NCBI RefSeq assembly: GCF_958298935.1
Contig: NC_084930.1
Coordinates: 20,248,001-20,312,000 of the forward strand
Direction: 5' to 3'
DNA: 64,000 nucleotides
Source: Phragmites australis
Lineage: Eukaryota > Streptophyta > Magnoliopsida > Poales > Poaceae
Shown here one piece after another: positions 56,716 through 64,000 of this stretch. The number at the start of each line of letters is the position of its first letter. Position 1 is the first letter of the stretch. The notes beneath the pieces are model-generated. The model did not search any database. It worked only from the letters and a program-made list of their open reading frames with translations, and was not told where the DNA came from. The position numbers were made by a program, and so were the translations under genes.

Positions 56716-57227
56716 ACAAATCATAGGAGGATGGTGGAAGGCGCTGGACGGTAAGAAAGAAAGAAGAGCAGCAATCGACGGACGCACGCACAAAGCAAGA
56801 ATAACTGGAGGCAAAGGGCAGACGAGAACGAGGCGCAAGCGAGAATGCCGCTTAGGGTAATCCTTCTCCTCATAAAGATAAGGGAGAGATAAACTCCCCT
56901 AGAAAAATGAGTGCATCCCTTCGCTTGCTAGGCCACAATCATGGGGGAGCAGATCCACCCTCATGATCCCCAACCATAAGACGCCATGCGTTCCACGTCC
57001 TCCTGACAAGGCGTGATCGTGCCTTTTTCACAAGGCGCATTCAATGCCCCTTGTTAACAACATCATCGAACGGACAGTTCAGATCAAGTGGATCAAATCT
57101 TGCAAGGCAAGCCAACCGATACTAGGGACCATGAGCCATCAAACAGCAAAGCCAGGGACCGCCGGAGGCCCTGCTCCAAAAGAACTGCCGGCTTGACCAC
57201 TCCATTGGCCGCCCTCACGAAGGGTAC
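56716..57227. other. Region between antisense start and 3' LTR of Tat-1b
   Basis: It would contain the antisense promoter, if any, and the polypurine tract; the bases before the LTR are CTCACGAAGGGTAC. No convincing TATA box on the minus strand. Confidence 0.4.
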
Positions 57228-58134
57228 TGTTGGGGTTCATTGTCAAGGACCCCCGACGACCCCTTAGCTCTGCTAGCCCATGCCTATAGACCCACGCTTT
57301 CCAAAGGTAGCTTTCAAACTTCTGGGCTTCAGAGTAACCATCTCTTATATCCATGTCGCCCAAAGCCTCCACTCCGGGAGCCATGCCTCCTGAAGCCTCC
57401 ATCTCCCTGAGCCATGCCTCCCGAAGCCTCCATCTCCCAGAGCCATGCCTCCCGAAGCCTCCATTTCCTAGAGCCAGGCCCCCCTGAAGCCTCCACCTCC
57501 CGGAGCCATGGCCCCTTGGAGCCCCTATCTCCAGGGCTCGGACAGGCTTCCCAAAGGCTACAGGGTGAGTTATTAAGCATCAAGAAAGATCTTCTTGAAG
57601 GGGAACACTAGTCATCCTTTGCCTGCAAGGAAGTGACCAGCATTAAGTACCTAGGCTAGTGGATGCCGTCCTGACACCCCAGTACAATAGAGGTTATCCT
57701 GACAGCCCTAGCAGCCCACAATCGAGCCACGATTGGCGACCGACTCACCCCTCATGGTATAGGCACCACAATAGTTATCATGGTAGATATTTATCTTCTA
57801 TGTAGGGTAAAAAGTAGTTATCCAGGATAAGGCCATGTAACTCGATCGGTTCCTGTATATTTTGTACATAGCGATAACCTATACGCTAAGCTACGTACAA
57901 CCATATAGATAGGATGCCATGGTCATCTCGGAGAGGAGAAGGCAACACACAGGACACAGAGGTGCAGAAACACAAAGTCATACTATGATACTCCCCCTAG
58001 GCCGATCTATTTTTTCTACTATACATAGATTTGTGGTGTTCCTTTGTCTCAAACTTCGTTTCCAAGCTTAGGTCTCCTCCTTAGAAGAAACTCTCGCCAT
58101 ACTTGCTGGGGCAAGACGATATCTTGCTCCAACA
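57228..58134 (+). repeat. Tat-1b 3' LTR
   Basis: 907 bp with inverted ends TGTTGGGG...CTCCAACA. It begins GTTCATTGTCAAGGACCCCC after TGTTGGG, like other grass Tat LTRs. GTATATTTTGTACATAG (near 57855) is the only TATA-like stretch. The bases following (GTGGT, 58135-58139) would be the target duplication, but the left partner is lost. Confidence 0.85.
57365..57533 (+). repeat. 31-bp tandem repeats in the Tat-1b LTR
   Basis: GAGCCATGCCTCCCGAAGCC units start at 57378, 57409, 57440, 57471 and 57503 (spacing 31, 31, 31, 32), with a partial unit before. Confidence 0.85.
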
Positions 58135-58794
58135 GTGGTCAAACTCATAGTGGTAGTCGTGGTCGAGTCTCAGGATAACATGTCAGTAAAACGGGCATAA
58201 CTCTCTTATACGAAGTCCATTTTAGGCGATCTCGGACATTCTGGAAAGCTACGATGAGCCCTTTACAATGGATATGAGCTCGACCAAATATTCCTTATAG
58301 TTTATTCAGATTCAAAGAAATGAGATGATACGCCAATGTTTTGGACCTAGTTGGTTCTTTAATCGTGTCGGGGTCGGAGTCTAGGTTGTGTACACCTCTT
58401 TCCATGGCTGCACAACCCTAGGTTGACCTCCTCATGTCCCTTTATAAATATACATCAGTTGTCATAGTTTAGGCTTGTGTTTAGCTTAGATTATTCTGTT
58501 TTATATAGTTTTGCTGTTTATTGGTTTATTGAACCCCAACTCGAGTACTTCATTGGCAATTAACAATATTCAGATTGCATCTATCTGTTCTTGCTTGTGT
58601 TCTTGATTCACTTGCAAAAAAGTCTTCTTGGCGAGGTCAACCACGTCTTGGCATGGTTGATAACCATAGAGTAGTGGTATAGTAGTTGCAAGGGTTCTCG
58701 ATCTGTTTTGGTCGGATCCTTAGGACCATCAGCGTCAAAACTCCATCAATTAACTTATCATATTACCTTTGGAAGATGGGGCAAGCACACATCA
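58135..58794 (+). repeat. CRM-D 5' LTR, first about 260 bp missing
   Basis: Aligns with the solo LTR and CRM-B LTRs from their GTGGTCATGG-like segment to the end (CACATCA at 58794). Confidence 0.85.
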
Positions 58795-58796
58795 TG

Positions 58797-58816
58797 TGGT
58801 ATCAGAGCTTCGGTTG
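58797..58816 (+). promoter_or_regulatory. CRM-D primer binding site
   Basis: TGGTATCAGAGC two bases after the LTR, matching the initiator tRNA-Met complement used by many plant LTR elements. Confidence 0.85.
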
Positions 58817-59094
58817 CCTGTTAGGTAATCTTTGCTACCCTCTTTTGTTTTGTCGAGTTTCATTACCTAGAGTCTAGAAAATTGCTCCATAATAAGATTT
58901 ATGTTTTAGTTCTTCCGCTGTACAAAACACTTTGAGCCTTTTGCAATTTTGTTTTTAGTTTTCACGTTATTGAGTTTGAGTCCATCGTTGGTTTCTTTGT
59001 TGTTGGTCGAGTCATTGTGTTCTAGTTTCTAGTGTCGAGTCTTTGTTAATTTAGTCATCAAGTAACTCGGCTTGCTCTAGTCTCCTAAAGCCGA

Positions 59095-59300
59095 GTTTGT
59101 ATCCTCACTCGAGATCCGACCAGCCACTTGGATTTTGACCAGTCACTCCGACCACACACTCGGGATCTGACCACCCACTCGGGGTTTGACCAGTCAATCC
59201 AACCACCTACTTGGGTTTCGATTAGTCACTCGAGTTCCAATCAATTACTCCGACCACTACTCGGGGTCCGACCATCTAGTCACCATGATCACTTAGTTGG
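59095..59300 (+). repeat. Degenerate leader repeats in CRM-D
   Basis: Repeated CCGACCAcyyACTCGGG-type words at about 33-34 bp spacing, relatives of the 34-bp units of CRM-B but more diverged. Confidence 0.6.
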
Positions 59301-59901
59301 AGTTACCCACCTTCTTTTTATTTCCTTTATACCCTTTCTCTTCGGATAAAAGTTTGTGACCCACGTACCTCACTGATCTTAGAAAAGGTAGTAGAAGAGT
59401 TTTGAGTTTCTGTCACATTCGCAAAAAACAAAAAAGAAAAAGAGAGAAAAGAAAAGCAAGCAAGAATCAAAGAGTGCCAAAAAAAAGAGAAAAGAGTGCA
59501 AAAAAAAAGAGGAGTACAAAAAAAACAAAGAAAGAAAGAGAGAGAATCAGTTTGCATTGCGAATTTTGTTCCATGATACCTTATCGGCTTTCTTGAGCTA
59601 GTTCTAGGAACGTTTTTAGGCCAGCAACTGTGATGAGTACTGTAGATTTCTATTCAGCTTGGCTAATCTGGTTTCATCAATTGCAATTCCTTGCTACTAA
59701 ATATTGCCTGTCCAAGCTACACCTTCTCTCGATCAGAACGATATCTATCATGAACCAGCCATCGGTTGTGCTAAGTATGGTGATTGGTAAGAACACTTGC
59801 AAGAGCATGGTAAGACGCTTGAGAGTGTGTGACTTCACCTCCACCACCTAGTAGTCGATAGGGATAATTTATCTTTCATTATTTTCTATCTTCGACTAAC
59901 C

Positions 59902-61010
59902 ATGGCAGGAGAGGCATCGGATGCACATGAGTGTGTTTTGAGGGAAGAACTCACAATGGTGTTGAATGATCATCGACAAGCTATTAATGACAACATCAAT
60001 AAGAAGCTTGCAGAGACAAACACTACATTGCAATGACATAATGATAGTATTGCCATGCTCAATACACACTTTGATTGAGTGTTAATCATCCACCAAACCA
60101 TGGGCGTGTGGGTCCTCATGGCGCAACCCATGAGCAAGAGGAGTCCGTCGCAGATGATGAAATTTTGAAGCAAGAACAAGACACCTTTGATGCATGACAA
60201 CGGAATCTATTGAACTTCAACCGTCATGGTATGAGAGGTAATAATTTTCAGCAACATAACCGATCTTTTGCGAGTGCTTATGATGCTGAAAAGTGTTTAG
60301 ATTGGGAGATGACGATCGAAAAAAAAGTTTAATATCCATTTGGTTCCTGAAGTGCATAAAGTTAGGCAAGCCACTAGTGAATTTAAAGATTTTGCAATCA
60401 TCTCGTGGAATAGAGTTTGCATTGATGGGTTAGTGCCTACTACATGGAATGCTTTAAAGGTTGCTATGCATAACAGCTTTGTTCCACCCTCTTTTAAACG
60501 TGATTTGTGTAAGAAATTGCAACACTTAAATCAAGGTGATAGATTCATAGAACAATATTATCAGGAGCTACAAATTAGTATGTTATGTTGTGATATTATT
60601 AAGGATGAAGAGGCTGCAATGGCACGCTTTTATGGAGGGTTAAGGTGGAAAATTCAGAACATATTGTTCCTAGATTGTTCCAACTTGCGTGTTTGCCTGA
60701 AAAAGAATTGTAGGTACAACAACAGAGGCCAAGGAGCAATTTTGAAAGCACGACTACTTCAAAATCAACACCAAGACAAGTCAAAATAGCCCCACATTCA
60801 GCTACATAATCTACTGCCCCCTTCTTGAGTAGGGCGCATTCAGCAGTACCTTCGACACCGTCACATGCTCCCGAGGTAAGCAAATCCGTAAGTGTGGTGT
60901 CCAGCCAAGAGCTCTTCTTTAGTTGCTTCTACATGCCAATCGACTAGGATTGTATGCCACCGATGCAAGGGAATGAGCCATGTCATGAAGGATTACCCAA
61001 ATAAGTGAGC
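59902..61010 (+). pseudogene. CRM-D gag
   Basis: ATG at 59902 opens MAGEASDAHECVLREELTMV and runs to TGA near 60036. A deletion of about 45 bp near 60255 removes the part matching KVKFTIP in CRM-B. After a frameshift in an A-run (60319-60326), 150 codons are open (60340-60789) with HKVRQATSEFKDFAIISWNR and EQYYQELQISMLCCDI. The C-terminal knuckle near 60948-60989 reads C-HR-C-KGMS-H-VMKD-Y: its last Cys is replaced by Tyr. Confidence 0.75.
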
Positions 61011-61930
61011 GTACATTGTAACAGAAGATTGTGGATTTGTAAGTGCTAGTGATGTTGAGGATGAATATGCTATTGTAGCTAACCATGCAGGTGACGAGGA
61101 TGGATGTGAGATGGATATCGACTATGAGGAAATGTTCGATGCCACTGCCACAGAGGATTATCGGACCCTCATTGTGCAGTGAGTGTTAATTACTCAAAGG
61201 GAGCAAAAGGAATAGCTACAATGCCACAATTTGTTTAGGATGTTCCTCATAGTCAAGGATTATCGTGTTTGAGTTATTATTGATGGAGGAAGATGCAACA
61301 ACTTGGTAAGTTCAGATATGATCAAGAAACTTGCCTTGCTGACAAGAAACCATCCTCACTCTTATCATTTTTAATGGTTCAACAACAGTGGTAAGGTGAA
61401 GGTAATACAAGCAGCTAGGGTGCATTTTTCTATTGGTTCATACCATGATTGTGTTGATTTCGATGTAGTTCCCATGAAAGCATGCTCTCTTTTGGTAGGA
61501 TGACCATGATAGTTTGATACTGATGCAACACATCATAGTCGAAGTAATAAGTACACCCTTATGCATAAAGGAAAGAAAATAACTTTTCTACCTTTAACCC
61601 CTGCTGAAATTATGAAATGTGAACAAGAGATAACTAAAAATAAGAGAAAAGAGTTTGAGAATGAATCTGAAAATCAGCAAGTAGCGGAAAAAGTTTTTTC
61701 ACCCAAAATGGAGAAAGCAACAACAACTTCTAAGTCCGATGAAATTAGACTAAAAGGGTGTGTTATGCTTGCTACTAAATTTGACCTTGCTGAAATTTAT
61801 GCTAATGAGCTGCCATGCCATGCTTTGATATGCAAAGAGGTCTTAGTTTCACTAGAGAATATATCTAGCTCTTTGCCTCCTGCTGTTGATAGCCTTTTGT
61901 AGGAGTTTGTGGATGTATTTGTAGTTGAGG
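61011..61930 (+). pseudogene. CRM-D protease and linker
   Basis: The acidic linker (CEMDIDYEEMFDATATEDYR) leads to the protease with VIIDGGRCNNLVSSDMIKKL (61276 on); Ser of DGGS is changed to Arg. Stops at about 61180, 61215, 61269, 61374 and 61501. The segment 61561-61902 is open (113 codons; FLPLTPAEIMKCEQEITK, MLATKFDLAEIYANELP) and connects to RT. Confidence 0.7.
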
Positions 61931-62720
61931 TACCCCTGAGATTACCACCTATTCGAGGGATTGAGCATCAAATTGATTTCATTCCGGGAACAACTTTGCC
62001 AAACCATCCTGCATATAGGACCAACACGGAAGAGACTAAGGAAATTCAGCGATAAGTCCAAGATCTATTGGATCGTGGGCACGTATGAGAAAGCCTTAGT
62101 CCTTGTGTTGTTCTTGTTCTTTTGGTTCGTAGGAAAGATGGTAGTTAGCGTATGTCTATTGATTGTAGAGCCATCAATAATATTATTATAAGATATCGTC
62201 ATCCTATTCCTAGATTAGATGCTATGCTTGATGAGTTGAGTGGTTCTATAATTTTCACTAAAATTGACTTGCGAAGTGGATACCACCAAATTAGGATGAA
62301 ACTTGGAGATAAATGGAAAACTGCTTTTAAAACTAAGTTTGGCTTGTATGAGTGGTTAGTAATGCCTTTTGGGCTAACTAATGCAAATAGTACTTTCATA
62401 CGATTGATGAACGAAGTTTTACATGCTTTCATTGGAATATTTGTGGTGGTATACTTTGATGATATCTTGATTTATAGCAATTCATATGAGTCACACTTTG
62501 ATCATCTATGTACTGTTTTTAATGCTTTGAAAGATGCAAGTTTGTTTGATAACTTTGAAAAGTGCATCTTTTGCAGGGATCGAGTCTCTTTTATTGGTTA
62601 TGTTGTTACTCCACAGGGAATAGAAGTGGATGAAGCAAAAATTAAGCCATAAAGAGCTGGCCAACCCCTAAGACTGTTAGTCAAGTGAGAAACTTTTATG
62701 GTTTTACGGGTTTCTATTGG
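61931..62720 (+). pseudogene. CRM-D reverse transcriptase with intact active site
   Basis: The longest open piece is 62152-62652: [59 protein letters not shown], then [12 protein letters not shown] with Y-F-D-D at 62452-62463, and [20 protein letters not shown]. Upstream, stops at about 62054, 62087 and 62147 break the start ([19 protein letters not shown]). A frame change at 62650 follows in the thumb/connection region. It is the best preserved RT of the window. Confidence 0.85.
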
Positions 62721-63300
62721 GGCTTTGTGCGGGATTTCTGCACCATTGCTACCCCATTGAATGAATTGATGAAGAAAGAGTGGTTTTCAAATAGGGACCA
62801 ACACAAGAAAAAACATTCAAGTTGTTGAAAGAGAAACTTACCTATGCTCCTTTACTCAAACTCCCTGATTTTGGTCAGACATTTGAGCTAGAGTGTGATG
62901 CTAGCGGGATTGGAACTGGAGGTGTGTTAATTCAAGAAGGTAAACCTGTTGCTTATTTCAGCGAGAAATTAAGTGGGCTAAGTCTGAATTATTCTACCTA
63001 TGATAAAGAATTGTATGCTTTAGTTCATGTGCTTGAAACTTGGCAACATTATCTATGGCCTAAAGAATTTATTATACATTCTGATAATGAATCACTGAAA
63101 CATATTAGGAGTCAAACTAAATTGAATAAACAACATGCTAAATGGGTTGAATTTATTGAGTATTTTTCACATATCATAAAGCACAAGAAAGGAAAGGACA
63201 ATGTGATTGCTAATGTGCTTTCTAGGCATTATACCATGTTATCTCAACTTGATCATAAGATTTTTGGTTTAGAGACTATTAAGGACTTATATGCTGTTGA
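62721..63300 (+). pseudogene. CRM-D RNase H
   Basis: The 62822-63472 frame is open. It reads [20 protein letters not shown] (first catalytic Asp in CDAS), [38 protein letters not shown] (Glu), [13 protein letters not shown] (Asp in HSDNE) and [20 protein letters not shown]. Catalytic residues are all present; the usual DALSR is NVLSR, losing the last Asp. The domain is disconnected from RT by indels near 62650-62790. Confidence 0.8.
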
Positions 63301-64000
63301 TTTAGACTTTAAAGAAGTGTTTGAGCATTGTAAAGAGGGAAAATCATATAATAAATATGTGCTGAATGAAGGGTTGCTCTATCGTGCTAACAAGCTATGC
63401 ATTCCAGCTAGCTCCGTTTGTCTTTTGTCGTTACAGGAGGCATATGGAGGAGGATTGATGGCAAATTTTTGAGTAAAGAAGACCGAAGATGTGATGGCTA
63501 CCCACTTCTTTTGGCCAAAGATGAGACATGACATCAAGCGCTATGTTTTACGTTGTACCACTTGCAACAAAGCTAAGGCCCTGTTTGTTTCAGCTTCGGA
63601 TTCTGGCTTTCAGCTTTTATAATCCGAAGCTGAAACAAACAGGCAGCTTTTGGTTATAGCTTTTTAAAATCTGCTGGTTGGATTGTGAGAATCTGAGAAG
63701 CTGGTTTTCCTCAGCTTTTGATAGATTGTGAAAGTCCATTTTACTAAACTGTCCATTAAATTTTTTTAGAATCTACAGTCTAAAAGCTTTTCACAATCCA
63801 GCTTTTCACAATCCAGCTTTTAACAATCCAGCTTTTATAAGCTGCTTTTCAGAATCCCTAGCTGAAACAAACAGGCCCTAAGTCTCACTTAAATCCACAT
63901 AGTCTTTGTATGCCTCTTCTTGTTTCTAGTGCACCATGGGAGGATATTTCTATGGATTTTGTTTAGGACTGCCTAGGACAATGAGGGGGAGGGATAGCAT
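63301..64000 (+). pseudogene. CRM-D integrase N-terminus, split by a Tourist MITE
   Basis: [20 protein letters not shown] and [18 protein letters not shown] lead to the zinc finger. Both His are changed ([11 protein letters not shown]), and CTTCNKAK keeps the Cys pair. TGA at 63471. The MITE at 63577-63878 is inserted in the KAKS codons; after it SHLNPHSLCMPLLVSSAPWE and ISMDFV continue (first catalytic Asp), followed by TAG. The rest lies beyond the window. Confidence 0.75.
63577..63878. mobile_element. Tourist-like MITE (PIF/Harbinger type)
   Basis: Ends GGCCCTGTTTGTTTCAGCT and, inverted, GGGCCTGTTTGTTTCAGCT differ at one base. The flanking TAA at 63574-63576 and 63879-63881 is the 3-bp duplication of PIF/Harbinger elements. 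Comparison with CRM-B (GCTAAGTCTCGC at 35177) confirms the empty site. It is 302 bp and non-coding. Near the right end three CAGCTTTTmACAATC units of 17 bp are repeated (63785-63835). Confidence 0.9.

Larger units (their letters stand above)
50182..58134 (+). mobile_element. Tat-1b: 3' part of a Tat-1 family element with 3' LTR
   Basis: Colinear with Tat-1a from within RNase H (about 10335) to the antisense ORF, and extends beyond it to a complete 3' LTR. The 5' half (LTR, gag, protease, RT) is missing and replaced at 50181/50182 by an unrelated LTR fragment. Pol is degenerate but retains the integrase DDE residues. Confidence 0.85.
58135..64000 (+). mobile_element. CRM-D: second CRM-like element, 5' LTR truncated, runs off the window
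   Basis: Same family as CRM-B: truncated LTR, PBS, leader with repeats and an A-rich tract (59420-59545), gag, protease, RT, RNase H and integrase. It keeps several features lost in CRM-B (gag ATG, RT active site, RNase H core) but has its own stops and a Tourist MITE in the integrase. The first about 260 bp of the LTR are missing, at the Tat-1b junction. Confidence 0.85.

Noticed and set aside
59327..59596. Phe/Ser-rich minus ORF and Lys/Arg-rich plus ORF
   Set aside because: Produced by the A-rich leader tract of CRM-D.

Overview
The window is plant nuclear DNA, almost certainly from a grass. This rests on canonical Stowaway- and Tourist-type MITEs, a hAT MITE, a CACTA element with a TNP2-type transposase, and several Ty3/gypsy retrotransposons of the Tat, CRM-like and Tekay/Del-like kinds. 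The antisense ORFs of the putative gypsy-type transposon family (PF04195) fit grass Tat elements. I cannot name the species. There is no prokaryotic gene organisation, rRNA, tRNA or CRISPR array.

Only one host gene is well supported. It is the last exon of a WRKY19-like/loricrin-like Cys-His repeat protein (285-1384, +), which enters from the left edge. A CACTA element follows (2778-6022, transposase on the minus strand), then gene-poor sequence with one weak host exon candidate (7654-7695, -).

The rest is layered transposons. Tat-1a (7696-16695) is a Tat-type Ty3 element that has lost both LTRs. It carries a degenerate gag-pol, a tandem array and a 3.5-kb antisense ORF. Small elements lie between it and the next: a copia-like LTR piece, a foldback MITE and a Stowaway. 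Tat-2 (17978-42407) is a second Tat family with both LTRs, stretched to 24.4 kb by three nested insertions. These are a Tekay/Del-like solo LTR (21240-24535), a solo LTR of a CRM-like family (27614-28537, inside the integrase), and a complete 7.7-kb CRM-like element, CRM-B (29363-37038, perfect 5-bp target duplication), inside the antisense ORF.

From 42.5 to 47.0 kb come hAT-type elements. One has a perfect 8-bp duplication, and one carries an ankyrin-gene fragment in inverted arrangement. An unidentified transposon ORF with a Cys-rich and charged region follows. Next are the 5' end of a third Tat family (Tat-3, 47044-48757), a Tekay-like LTR fragment (48758-50181), and the 3' two thirds of Tat-1b (50182-58134), sister copy of Tat-1a. 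Tat-1b's 3' LTR abuts a truncated LTR of CRM-D (58135 to the window end). CRM-D has an intact RT active site and a Tourist MITE in its integrase.

Nearly every element ORF is broken by stops, frameshifts or deletions. The segment therefore reads as an old nested retrotransposon block, possibly pericentromeric if the CRM assignment is right, next to at least one real gene. Points of interest are the recurrence of long antisense ORFs in two Tat families, different tandem-array lengths in two copies of one family, a polyprotein that reads into its own LTR, and gene-fragment capture with an inverted repeat.
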